Program-made: the position numbers and the translations under genes | Part shown: in pieces, positions 47,067-58,286 of the stretch | Position numbering within the stretch: the first letter of the stretch is position 1 | Layout of the letters: each line of letters starts with the position of its first letter | Assembly: GCA_015680685.1 (NCBI GenBank) | Contig: MNCI01010159.1 | Span: 119,786-183,785 of the forward strand | Origin: Gnetum montanum | Taxonomy: Eukaryota > Streptophyta > Gnetopsida > Gnetales > Gnetaceae | Direction: 5' to 3' | Length of the DNA stretch: 64,000 nucleotides | Notes under the pieces: generated by a model | What the model was told of the DNA's origin: nothing | What the model saw: only the letters and a program-made list of their open reading frames with translations | The model's database searches: none

Positions 47067-48980
47067 TACCCCCACTATTGAATGAAAACTCGTCCTTGAG
47101 TTTCTTACAAAATATTGGGAAGGTATGGGATTATTGACTAATTGACAACTGACGGTGGAATGGGATGACAGACTCAACGTGCCCAGTGAATGGATCAATA
47201 AGCATATTACAACATTAGTGTTCATGACCATTGTGGTGAACATTCGTACATAAATAACATCCAAGCCTTTATTTGGACGCTTGTAGAGAAAGAGAGAGAA
47301 AGAAAATGAAGCATGTTGTTGCCAATGCTAAGATTTCACCTTCTATTATTTATCCATAGCCATGCCACCAAACTTGCTCCTTTCGTAAATGCTCTAGATC
47401 CGGTCCATCCTGAGTGCTTCCTCCAAGCCCAGTCCATTATTTGTATGATCACCATATGCACACACAACATAGTCACAAATGAGCAAGAATAGATAAACTA
47501 TAATGCAGTTGATACCTTGCCTCGATATGAAGCGCATTGGCTGAGTTGTGGTTATGGAAAAAATTGGTTTGGAGATTTATCACAGGTGACTACCCAAGGT
47601 GTAGGAGTTAGGTGAATAGTAAAATGGAGAAAATTGAAAAATTTGTGCCAGGGCCCCCACGACTAAGAGCAAACCTCCAGTAGCTATAAGATGGAAAAAT
47701 ATGAGGAACAAGAAAGATGGGAAAAAATATCAACGGTAATGCCAATAAAATCGATGTCATGGATGGGGATGAAACAAGAAATGATTGATTGTAGGAAATG
47801 TTTAAGGGAAAGAAGTTATTAATTGCACCAAAAAGAAATGCCAGTGGGTCCTCCCCAAAGCAGGCTCATGCCTTTTATGCCTTGACAAACCCACAAACCA
47901 AAGAGTCTGTAGGCTCTAGGAATGTCATTTGGAAGCAAGAGTTAAAAACTTACCCACAAGAATTCACCAAAGAAAAAAAATGCAACAATCCAGAATGAAC
48001 TAATCATAAAATCGACAATGAGGTGGAAAATGGGAAGAAAGATGGAGAGGAGATAATGGAATGGAATTCTAAGAACAAGGTTTTGTAAAGCCCCTTGTGT
48101 ATTTTATGGTTAATGTGACTGAGTAGAATTCATCCCAAATCCAGACTCAAACAAACCACATCCAGTGACCTCGCATCAACACACTTGACCAATCCATCCA
48201 CTTGAAGCAACAAGAATGCTTCCACAAAGAGTCACCACCATTCTGAGGAGAGCTAGATGGAGAAGTAGGAAGTGAGAAAGGGCCTTAGTTAGAGGAAACC
48301 TTCAGGCATGGGTAACATGTCTTTCCAGTTCCATAATTGGTGCTTGTAGCCCATATTGCTTTATTATGTCTAAGGGGTGTGCTTTGAATTCTAACTCTTT
48401 TTTTTTTGCGTGAGAACCACACCATGCAAAGACTTATTTTTATTCACTTGGCTTCTTGATTTTTCAAAAATGTTAGAATGGCAGAAAACCCATGAAAAAG
48501 CATCTAAGAACCCAAGAGAATGGCTAGCATAAATGCATTGAATCCCCTTGAAGTCACACTCTTTTCATCCTTTGAGTATTTCCTTAGTTTGAAAAATACC
48601 CAGCCACCAATTCATTAAAATTTTACTTAAAAAAAGAGGGACTGTATAGTTCCAAGCCAAAGGAGACCATAGAGTTGTATGGATGAGTGGATGATGTGGA
48701 CTCATTGCCTGTTTTACCAAAAGAACCATACCTTAATATCAGCATCATAATTCAAAGGAAAAAAATCAAACATTAGCAATCAATATGATATAATTCAATC
48801 CACCATCATGAGCACTTATTAGATGATGAATAAAAGTAAATCAAGTAAACAAAGAAATAGTAAAAACATGAACGATGGTGTAAAATAAAAATAAGAAAAG
48901 TTGAAAGAATGTGTAAAACAAAAAATATGTAAAACAAAAATGTGTAAAATAAAAAATTCAAAAAGAATTGAGGGCCTAGA
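47067..48980 (-). other. Non-coding 3' internal region of the Athila-like element
   Basis: Lies between the pol end and the 3' LTR, where Athila elements often carry an env-like frame. Only short frames are present. The GGCATGGGTAACATGTCTTT block near 48306 is shared with the copies at 63790 and, inverted, at 2140-2340. Confidence 0.6.
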
Positions 48981-48984
48981 ATGG

Positions 48985-49608
48985 TTAGCATAGGTGGCCA
49001 TCTCTCCCATAACTAAGTTGGAAGGAGGAGATCCGAAATAGTGAGCAAGGTTGTCCACTAAGAGAGGTAGCATGTGTACTGGCTGTCCTAAGTTCATGGA
49101 AAGGTTTGGTTTGTTGTACGTTGACCAATAGTTTCTTATCTAGGCTCTCAGGTTTGTACATTATCATGGACCTTGAAGAAAAAGTTACATAAATAATATA
49201 AGGTTCTTCCCATAGTGTTTGAAATTTAGTATATTGTGGCACATGTGTGGGATTCCAGTAGAGAACCTTATCACATGGTTGATGTTTAACTTTATTAATC
49301 CTTAGGTCATGACATTGTTTATTGAATGCCTTGTGCAACTTATTAGATGACAGTGTAGCAAGTCGATTTTCATCTAGCAAGTTAAGGGTTACTAACCATT
49401 GTTTCTGTGCTAGATCAAGGTCGAGGTTGAGGTCACATGCCATGGATAGTGTATGGAGGTAGCCAGTATGTCTAAGGAATGATCGAATATATTTGATAGT
49501 TTCTAGTTGATGGATAATTCCTTGGATAACTTTGATTTTTTCAAGGTCTACCTCTATTCCTGTGTGTGAGATTTTTTGCCCTAGTACTATGCCTTCTTTG
49601 ACCATCAA
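48985..49608 (-). pseudogene. Fused RT-end / integrase C-terminal frame
   Basis: One open frame of 207 codons. Its start, MMVKEGIVLGQKISHTGIEV and KYIRSFLRHTGYL, is the end of an Athila-type RT. It then passes directly to LDLAQKQWLVTLNLLDENRL and HDLRINK, the integrase tail, including KVLYWNPTHV and LWEEPYII. RNase H and the integrase catalytic core are missing between these two parts. The join keeps the frame. The protein could not integrate DNA on its own. Confidence 0.8.
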
Positions 49609-49619
49609 ATGACTTTTTT

Positions 49620-50544
49620 GCTAGTTGAGCCTCAAATTAGTTTCTACACATCTTTTTAACACTTACTCCAACTGGTCCAAGGCTTGATCAAAGTTTGCTC
49701 CATAAGTGGAGAAGTCATCCAGAAAGGCCTCCACACCATTTCCTATCTACTGTTGGAAGATGCTTAGAACTAGTCATTGAAATGTTGCAAGGGTATTACA
49801 TAAGCCAAACGACATCTGTTTGTATGCAAATGTTCCCCAAGGACTGGTGAACGTAGTCTTGGCTTGGTCTTCTAGGGCTATTTGTATTTGATTATATCTA
49901 CTATATCCATCTAGAAAATTGTAGTAGCGATGCTCTGCGATGGTGTCTAAGACTTGGTTAACAAATGGCAATGGAAAGTGATCTTTGAATGTTGCCATAT
50001 TTAGTAGCCTGAAATATATGCACACCCTCCATTTGCCTCCCTTTTTAGGCATAATAACTAAGGGGCTAATCCATTTGCTATCAGCAGTGGGGTATATGAA
50101 CCTAGCCTTGAGAAGCTGTTTGATTTCTTCCTTGAGTACTTGCTTCAGCTTTGGGTTTAAATGCCTTTGCAGTTGTCTTCGAGGCTTCATGGAGGGGTCA
50201 GTGTAAATCCTATGTTGGCATATCCTAGGATCTATTCCAGTGAATTTGGGATATGACCAAGTGAAGGCTTTTGACCATCTATTGATTACCTTTAGCAGTT
50301 CTTCTTTCTGTTGTGGAGCAATCTTAGCGTTGATAATTATCGATTTTTCATTTTTAAGGAACGTGTATTCCATACCGGTGGGTAATGATTTCAGCTCAAG
50401 GGGCTCCTGCTTAAATTTCTCAAGGATTTTCAACTTCCCCCAGTTGACATTTTCAAGGTTAAGACTTGGAAGTTGGCAGTGGACTTGCTCTAATGCATCT
50501 ATGCTATCGATATAAGTGAAAGTCAAACCCTCAGTTGGTTTCAT
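49620..50544 (-). pseudogene. Athila-like reverse transcriptase
   Basis: A 256-residue open stretch (49774-50544) with FTWSYPKFTGIDPRICQHRI, NPKLKQVLKEEI, WISPLVIMPKKGGKWRVCI, LDGYSRYNQI and MSFGLCNTLATFQ; family knowledge identifies these as RT motifs of the Athila lineage. The catalytic YxDD region (FLDDFSTYG) follows at about 49690-49720 after a stop. The end of RT runs into the fused frame at 48985-49608. Stops at about 49660 and 49755 break the ORF. Confidence 0.85.
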
Positions 50545-50843
50545 GCATATGAGTGAACTGCTCTCTTGATCAGCTATCAGCCACTGGGCGCCTTCCTATT
50601 GTGTGGCTGCTGCATATAGGCATCTTTGTATGTTGATCACTTGTGCACACTAATTGCATGCAGGCAATGTTAAACTTTGCACAAACCATGACCTCTACAT
50701 GTAATTACACCCTGTGTCACTGTATGCGATGCACAAAAATTTCTTCTTCTTGATCTTTCCGAATGTATTTTCCTTTGATATTTCTAGGGAAAGATCGTAG
50801 ATTCCTAGGTGTGTGTTGATGGTGCTTAGCCATGCTTTTCCCA

Positions 50844-51374
50844 TTATGATTCGGAAGTCCCCCTACCATTGTTTACCTGAATTACTAGGAAGTTAGCTGG
50901 GTATGAACACCCACAAACAGTGGTAACAATGTTTTTCACCAATCCCAATGGGATAGTAATGGACTGGTCAACTAACTCTAGATGGATGTTGCTCTTTTTT
51001 AATGGAGGCAAGTTCCAGGCCTTGTACATTTCTTGAGAAATCAATTTGACACCAGAACCTAAATCCAAAAGAGCCTTGCGCGACGCATTTTCAGCGATCT
51101 GTAAGTATATTAGAGGACTCCTAGGATCAGATAATTTCTTGGGAAGATGGCCAGCTTTGATCCAATCGGTGATGGCATGTGTTAGCATGATCGTATGCAT
51201 TGAGTGCGATGGTTGAGTTGAGGGAGGCTCTAAAGTTTTGATTGATACTGAGGCATCTAAGGAATCAGATTCTTGTGATTGCAAGGGCTTGGTTGGATTG
51301 TTGGTTCTAAAGAAAGGCCTTTTCTTCATGTGGTTGTTGGAACCAACAGTAGGTTGAGAGTTAACAACCCTCAT
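50844..51374 (-). pseudogene. Athila-like aspartic protease region
   Basis: 176-residue minus frame. ALLDLGSGVKLISQEMYKA carries the protease motif (Athila family usually DLGASINLMP), followed by LELVDQSITIPLGLVKNIVT. The Asp is kept; the usual GA has become GS. The N-terminal third is linker rich in Ser, Thr and Pro. Confidence 0.8.
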
Positions 51375-51797
51375 GGCGTTACGTTGCTGTGGCTAGTTAG
51401 GGATTTCACCTTGCATCGTGGGAGTAGGTGGTAGTGGAGCTATTGGTGGAAGAGATGCGGGTGGATGAGAAGGATGATATGCTTGTGGAATATCACCTTT
51501 AGAAGAGGGAGTCCCAAAATACTTGCAGGCTTGGTAGTGAGGTTGAGGAGTGACATGACTAGTAGAGTCATGTGGGGAGATTGGTTACTGCACATAATAT
51601 CCATATAGGTCAGGTTGCTAGTAAGGATACTATTACCTTGGTGATGGCATTCCCCATGATTGTGGGTGTTGCCATTGTTGATATTGCTTAATCGGTTGTG
51701 GTGGAGTTTCATTGGTATAATATGTTAAGGGTTGGTGGAACTGCCTTGGGTTACCTTGAGGATAAGGTAACCTTCGGGGTGTTTGCCTTTTGTTTAA

Positions 51798-53777
51798 TCA
51801 TGGGTTGAGTGCATACACCTCAGACTCTTGCAGATGTAAGATTACAAGGCAACATCCCTTACGATGGTCATATTGACATATCTCACATCCACTATCATTG
51901 TCTATTTCCAAATCCACAACCTCTTCAACGATGGAAACTTTGTTCTTACCCTTCCTACATGCATGTTCAGCTTCTCTTTTTTTTTTCATTTTTCGTGATC
52001 ACTACCTTGCTCGCTAGACTCCTATACTATTTTAAGAATAGTTTAAAATCTATTGTCTAGGGAATCCCACATTTGGTCTACCTTTGTCGAAACTTCTAAT
52101 GTCATCTTTTGGATAGGCAAAGTTTTCCTATTCACCATCTCTTCGAGTGGTGACTCTTCTTTATCCTCACAAAATCTTACTTCCCTCTTTCGAAGGGAAG
52201 GATCTCGGTTATACTCTTCTGTACTTTCCTCTCTTCCATAGCTCACCTTCTTCCTTAGCAACTTGCTCTAATAGTCTTTGAATTTGATGGGACCTAAGCT
52301 CAAATAGTCTTCCTTAGGCATAAGTCCCAAGGATTCTTCTCGTTTGATGCCTAAGCCCATCTACGAGATGGCGTAGTTGATCCCTTTGCGAATAACCATG
52401 CCCAGGACAATGATGTAACAGTGCATAGTATTGGTTCATGGCAGCATCCAAGGGTTTATGTCCTCCTTGTTTCTAGCCTTGGATTTGCTTTCATAGGTTG
52501 GACACTCGGGAGTATGTTTGGTACTTATCGTTGAATAATTCTAACATAGTACTCTATCTACAAATAGATTCTGGTTCTAAGGACTAGCACCAATTTTTCG
52601 CTTCTTTAACTAATGTCCGTGGGAAAAACTTAAGTTTTTGCCATTCGTTCTCTATATTTTGTAAAGCACACGCATCATGGAATGCTTGTAAGTGATTCTG
52701 AGGATCAACGTTATATCCCCCTTCAAATCGTGGGATATTGTTCATATCTAATCTCTTGATCCTACTATCTTTTTGGTGCCTTGGAATTCTAACAACCTCA
52801 GTTATGTCTAACATACTTCGAGTAGCGAGTAGGGGTTCATTGTTATTGTTTCATCCATGGCGTCTATGATGCCTACGTTGTTCCCTACTCTCCCTTCTTC
52901 TATGTTGTGACTCTCTAGAGTGCCCTCATTCCCTTTCTTGGTTGTTTCATCTATGACTTCACTTTGCCTACCTTTATCCCCATGGTCTTTTTCTTTATGA
53001 CCACATCTAGATATTGAAGGAGAGGATGAAGAAGATGATAAAGGTGAAGAAGAAGGAGAACCATCACCATGACGATGTCTGCTACCTTCTCTTCTGCGAT
53101 CTTGGACTAGATCGTGATTGCGATTAGAATGTTCACATTTATCATGAGTTCATGTCCCTTTTTTTGGATCCTTTATGCTCGTGGGTATCAGGACCTGGTT
53201 TATGAATAGTGAAATGAAGGTCCTGATACACAACCCCTTGGCCAAAGTTAAGGGGAGGAACATCCTTGTGTGGTCGACTGCCTGAGATAGGTTCACCACC
53301 CTCATTTTTACTTAAGACATGTGGGGCATCCTGGGACCACTTATCCTTCAAAGATTTATGATGTCTCTCTTGTTGCAAGTCCCTTTGATGTTGTGCCTCT
53401 GTGGGATGGTATTCTCTTGAGTCATGGTCTTGCACAATGTATTCTGTGTGTAAGTGCGGCATGCCAATTTGTGTGAGAGCACAAAGAGGCATGCTTGGGA
53501 CTGAATGATCAGGAGGTAACACTATGTTACCTTCTAAGTCTCATCAATGTAGTTGTTCATCTTGATGGAGGATAAAGGTAAAGTTTGGTATATACTCATT
53601 AGGATGAATATATACCACTCGAACTTGTTTAGGGACTGGCAGATCAACGTCATGTGTATTATGCTGCTGATTTTTTCCTATTTTAGACCTAGGTGGTGAG
53701 GCACTTTTGTATGAAAAAGGAGAGATATTTGTCTGTTCAGTGTTCAATGTACTCTTGCTTATTATTTTCTCAGTCAA
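51798..53777 (-). pseudogene. Athila-like gag region, interrupted
   Basis: Minus strand. Open pieces at 53544-53777 and 53142-53522 lie in one frame, seven codons apart around stops, and are rich in His, Pro and Gln. A capsid-like piece at 52584-52814 has NNIPRFEGGYNVDPQNHLQA and KFFPRTLVKEAKNWC, typical of Retrotrans_gag. It is followed by acidic pieces and, at 51798-51989, a Cys/His cluster CEICQYDHRKGCC that may be a zinc knuckle. A His/Gln/Pro-rich linker (51400-51720) joins to the protease. Confidence 0.75.
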
Positions 53778-53843
53778 CCCTAAGGGTTTGTTTCAATGAT
53801 GTGAATGATTTCCTATGTTCTAGTTAGCGCACAAACAACTAAG

Positions 53844-53861
53844 CCCCCGACAACGGTGCCA
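53844..53861 (-). other. Primer-binding site, tRNA-Asp type
   Basis: Minus strand TGGCACCGTTGTCGGGGG begins one base inside the 5' LTR. It differs by two transitions from TGGCGCCGTTGCCGGG, the complement of the plant tRNA-Asp 3' end used by Athila-group elements. Confidence 0.8.
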
Positions 53862-53862
53862 A

Positions 53863-54767
53863 TGATGAGCAGCGAGGTACCCCTATGCTTAACGATACGA
53901 ATATAAGCATTTCACGCACAATCCAGTCAAATTACAAGGACTAAGTGTCTATGCACCTTTGTGGAACAAGTACGGGTTGGTTGATCGTTGTCTTCTCGAA
54001 CTTACTTATATGTGACAATTGTATGGTTAAGTAAGTTTGAGGCATATGATTTTTATAGCTTTTATGTTTTTATGTCCTACTGCTAATAAGGGAGGAGAGA
54101 GAGAGATAACTAAGTGACTAATTTAACTTAACTAATAATTAATTAGGCTTTAAACTAATCCTAACACCGGTATCCATTCTCACTTGTCGTACACATCCTG
54201 AACTAGTGCAACACTACTGGGATTACCAAACGCTAATCATTANNNNNNNNNNNNNNNNNNNNNNNNNNNNNNNNNNNNNNNNNNNNNNNNNNNNNNNNNN
54301 NNNNNNNNNNNNNNNNNNNNNNNNNNNNNNNNNNNNNNNNNNNNNNNNNNNNNNNNNNNNNNNNNNNNNNNNNNNNNNNNNNNNNNNNNNNNNNNNNNNN
54401 NNNNNNNNNNNNNNNNNNNNNNNNNNNNNNNAAAATAAAATGAAGGAAATGTGTAAGAAAATAAATCTCAAGTGCTGAAAGGATGAATCTAAGAGCTCGT
54501 CTTTATTACCATACACAAGGTATGCTCAGGTACACAATGCTCAAATAAAGATTCGTCCACACTTAGACCTCCTACTACGGGCACTTGGAAAATACTCTAA
54601 CTACAACAGTTTTGCTACTTGACTCCTAAAAGACTTCTAAAAGACTTCCCTTGAAAGACTTCATTCCAAGACTTCCTCCTAAATTCTATGCTTGAGCACT
54701 GCATTTATAGGCTTGGGAGCAACTACTCTAATAATTAGAGAAACTGCCACTCTAAGTGCTCTCATCA
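53863..54767 (-). mobile_element. 5' LTR of the Athila-like element (contains assembly gap)
   Basis: Matches 46122-47066 along its length; edges TGATGAGCAGCGAGG and GTGCTCTCATCA. The N run at 54243-54431 covers the part where the 3' LTR has its AAAATA repeats. Confidence 0.9.
54243..54431. other. Assembly gap, 189 N
   Basis: Unknown bases inside the Athila-like 5' LTR; the flanking text resumes with AAAATAAAATGAAGG, suggesting a low-complexity gap. Confidence 0.99.
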
Positions 54768-55215
54768 TATGTCCTGATAAATAATAAAATAATGTAGATG
54801 CTTTTGGCATTTCATATGGATGATATACTCATAGTGTCAACAAAACCTCAAATCCTAAATAAGTTCAAGTATTACTTAGATTTGGGACTAGCTCAATATT
54901 AAGGAACAAAAGTATGATAAAAAGAAGGAGAAATTACAATTTCTTAAAGGAGGTACACAACTAAATTATTAGAAAAATATAATATGCTAGAATTTCATGA
55001 GACTACTATCCTTGTGACAATGGGATTTAAAATAAGTATTGAAGGTGAACTAATTAATCCCATACAATATTGTTAAATTATTAGAGGTTTAATGTACTTG
55101 ACTAATATGAGACTTGACATCCAATAATTATAAGTTGGTTGTAGCAATGTAGAAGCATAATTATAATTATATAAAAGTAGCCTTTTTGATCTTATGATAT
55201 TTTAAATATTAGGAT

Positions 55216-56370
55216 TGTTGAACTTAGAGAAGGGGGTTTGGGAGCGTCAAGGAGGAGATGAATAAGTTCCCCAAATTAAAAATTATTTGAAACAAAGCAC
55301 ATACAAAAATTAATATGGTTCCCCAACTTGGGTAGTCCACACTTGGCTAGCAAACCTCCAAACTATGTTGCTCTCAAAATGTGGTTGGAAGGGTACCACA
55401 CCTTGTACAAGCTCTAAGCTCCACTTTAGAGTGATTCAATGCAATGAATCTTCTCAACCCTGTAAGGCCCTGAGAAGCTTAGAATGTGGTTTCTAGCATC
55501 CCACAACCTTTACAACTTGAGCTTCGCTTTAGAATGTTGTGGCACTACACCAACACTCAATCTCGTAGGATCTCGACAAGCTCAAGTAAGATGCCTTCTC
55601 ACAAGAAGCACATCAATCCCATAGGACAACAAAAGAGAATAACAATTACAAGGAATGAATGTAACTAAGTTTGCTTATCCTTGTATTTTGAGGTATAGCT
55701 CACTTTGACCAATTACAAAAGACAAAAGATAGTACAATGAGGAACAATAACAAGAGAATGATGATAACAATGATTGCTTGACAATGACACTTGATAGTAT
55801 ACAATGCTTGCCCATTTCCTAATGGAATGAAGTCTTCTTATAGCTAATATGTTTATGAAATCACCTTGGAATTTGTACAACAACGATCTAACAATCACTA
55901 GAGACATCTTCTTCAGGGCTGAGATGTCTTTCTGCATTAGACCTTCATTCAGGAGAGATGTCTTCTCTACTGGAAAGACATCTTTGCAAAGACATCTTCA
56001 TGAAGATGTATTTTTTACTAGAAAGATGTCTACTATTTTTAGAGACATCTTCATCTAAGAAATATTTCATTTAGCCAAGACATCTTTGACATCAGGGAGA
56101 TGTCTTTATTGATTTTCCTTCACTTCGGCAAAGACATCTACTATTTCTTGGAGACATCTTTGTTGAGTTTTCTATATACTTTAAAAACTTTGTTCCTTGT
56201 CCATGCTTTTTGAATTTCCATTTCCTTTCTTATAGATGTCCTTGAGCTCTCCTTTTGTCCAAATCTAAGTTCTTGAGCTACAAACACAACAATCATACAA
56301 AAAACTTTGTTTTCCATTTTTCTTAATGTTTTGACATATCAAAAGGTTAACAAAATCTACATTATCCTAT
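55216..56370. mobile_element. Solo LTR-like insertion in the Copia element
   Basis: The Copia frame runs to TATTTTAAATATTAGGAT and resumes at GGGATTATATTTAAAGG, so about 1.15 kb was inserted with an AGGAT/GGGAT duplication. The insert begins TGTTGAACTTAG. It contains many AGACATCT/AGATGTCT words (55905-56160), like the LTRs of the Gypsy element at 38486-45160, suggesting a related family. No coding domain. Confidence 0.65.
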
Positions 56371-57042
56371 GGGATTATATTTAAAGGAATTTTAACCAAG
56401 ATCCTTGAAGTATGTACTAATGTAGATTGGGATGGTGATACTATAGATGGTAGTTCCAAAAATAGTTTCTTAATTCAACTATATGAAAATCCCATTAATT
56501 GACATAGTAGTAAGCATTGTGTAATTTTCTTATCATTAGTGGAAGCTAGGGATCTTTCTTTACAAGAAAATGTACAAGATGTTATATTGATTAACTAGTT
56601 GTAGAAATAGTAATTTTCGCACAAAAGCATACTCTAATTCATTGTGATAACCAAGTTTCCATTAATATTGTTCAAAATCTAGCATATTATGATAAAATCA
56701 CATAAATTGAGATTAGTGTACACTTAAAAAAAAATATGTAGAGAAGTATGTGGATATCCAATATATCTCTACCAAATCTTAGAAAGTAGATGACTTTATA
56801 AAGGCCTTAGTGAGACAAAGCTTTCCTATCTTTTGAGACTACTTATCACTATAATTGTTTCTTCACAATGAGAAGTGAGAAGAAGAAATGTTGAGGCATG
56901 TGAAGATTCAAATCTAAAAGAGATATAGTATTATGTCTAAAATTTTTAGGAAATTTGCACAACATTTTACTCATATTTCTTTATCATTTTATATTTTGCA
57001 TTGTAAAAAATCTTATAAGATAAATTATAAATTAAGGAGGAG

Positions 57043-57400
57043 TGCTAGAGTGTAATTCATACTTTATATAGTAACTTAAGTCATATCATGAGTGGAGTAT
57101 TAACTTGTAATTTGTTTAACTTCATTGTAAGGTTATTACATATATAAATCCCTATGAATACATAAAGGAGTTAAGAGTCATATCAAGTCAAGCGAGTCAT
57201 GACTCTTCAGGTCAAGTTAAAGTCTTGTCAAATGTTAGTTGCAAAATATATTTATAGAAGAGCAATGTCATAACCTATTAGATGTTATTTGAAATAAATG
57301 GTACAACCAAAAGGTCACAAAAGAAAAAGGAAAAAGTTTTTCCTTAAATTTACTATAATCATGAAGGTATAATATGAAATTTAATAATAATTTACAACTA
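57043..57400 (+). mobile_element. Copia 3' LTR (right end not sharp)
   Basis: TGCTAGAGTGTAATTCATAC start after the polypurine AAGGAGGAG. Homology to the 5' LTR is clear to about 57320 and weak beyond. Confidence 0.7.
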
Positions 57401-57599
57401 AGTAAATATAAAAGAAAATTTTTTTCTTTAAAGGAAAAAAAGAGATTATTGGGCAGGACACTTGCCAAACATAGCTTATATTTCTTAAGTTATCATAACT
57501 TTTTCCTAGATATTTGTAATACCATTAACCCATCATGATTATTGTAACTATCCTAAGGTCACTATAAAAGGACCTTCAAAGGTAGAAGGAAAAGACAAA

Positions 57600-57643
57600 G
57601 GGGAGGGGAGGGGGGGGTTGGTGGCGTTGGGTGGGTTTTGGGG

Positions 57644-57645
<2 letters not shown>
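57600..57645 (+). other. G-rich tract with quadruplex potential
   Basis: Runs of four to eight G separated by single bases, followed by GGGTGGG and GGGG, satisfy a G-quadruplex pattern. Directly next to a GA microsatellite. Confidence 0.6.
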
Positions 57646-57686
<41 letters not shown>

Positions 57687-58239
57687 TGGAGAAAGATAAT
57701 TGAAGATTATTTGTAAGATGACTTGCTAAAGATATCAACTAGGTTGCTTTGTTTTAATCTTGTGAGTTCATTCTTTCCCATTTTGTTTTANTCTTTGTTT
57801 TAATCTTGTGAGTTCATTCTTTCCCATTTTGTTTTAGTTACTAAGCTAATGGTCTAGATAGTATCATGCTTGGCCTTTAATCTTGGGATTTATTCTAGGT
57901 TGCTTTTATAGCTCTATGTAGCATAATATTAAACTCTTATTAAGATTTTCCATAAAAGATCTTATGTTGTTGAAAAGCCTTAAGAGCAATTTAATAGTGA
58001 TACCTTAGTAAAATTGCCTATTTTGAGCTTAGAGNGAGTTTAATATTATGCTACATAGAGCTAGAAAAGCAACCTAGAATAAATCCCAAGATTAAAGGCC
58101 AAGCATGATACTATCTAGACCATTAGCTTAGTAACTAAAACAAAATGGGAAAGAATGAACTCACAAGATTAAAACAAAGCAACCTAGTTGATATCTTTAG
58201 CAAGTCATCTTACAAATAATCTTCAATTATCTTTCTCCA

Positions 58240-58285
<46 letters not shown>
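57643..58285. repeat. Near-perfect palindrome with single-N joints
   Basis: Left arm 57643-57936 and right arm 58036-58285 are reverse complements with about one mismatch. The left arm carries an extra 44-bp direct duplication joined at N 57791. Single Ns also mark 58035 (arm start) and 58286 (arm end). Outer ends are (GA)n at about 57646-57683 and (CT)n at 58238-58285. Confidence 0.9.
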
Positions 58286-58286
58286 N

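Larger units (their letters stand above)
46122..54767 (-). mobile_element. Athila-like Gypsy element, 8.6 kb, internally deleted
   Basis: LTRs at 46122-47066 and 53863-54767 with inverted tips TGATGAG/CTCATCA and a perfect TATGT duplication at 46117-46121 and 54768-54772. Minus order: 5' LTR, tRNA-Asp-type primer-binding site, long gag region, protease with LDLGSG, RT with YSRYNQI, a fused RT-end/integrase-tail frame, about 1.9 kb of non-coding DNA, polypurine AGTGGGGGTA, 3' LTR. RNase H and the integrase core are missing. The protease type, RT text and tRNA-Asp primer fit the Athila/Tat lineage. No env-like frame is seen. It sits in the Copia RT, whose frame continues after it. Confidence 0.9.
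32711..57400 (+). mobile_element. Ty1/Copia element broken by nested insertions (right border approximate)
   Basis: After the inserts are set aside, about 6 kb of Copia remains in plus orientation. The 5' LTR starts TGTTAGAGTGTAATTC (32711) and the 3' LTR starts TGCTAGAGTGTAATTC (57043), preceded by the polypurine tract AAGGAGGAG. Order: gag 33365-34450 with zinc knuckle near 34223-34265; pre-integrase HARLRHMN motif near 34885; integrase 34980-35433, with NGVVERKN-like text near 35350; hinge 38242-38480 and 45166-45600; RT 45600-46116 continuing at 54773-55215, with MDDILIVS near 54815 and GLMYLTNMRLDI near 55090; RNase H 56371-56850, with VDWDGD, CDNQVSINIV and HIEI-like blocks. Stops occur throughout, so it is inactive. 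Confidence 0.85.

Noticed and set aside
47798-47998. 66-codon plus-strand frame in the Athila-like element
   Set aside because: Opposite to the element's direction, no domain; could not be supported as an env-like gene.
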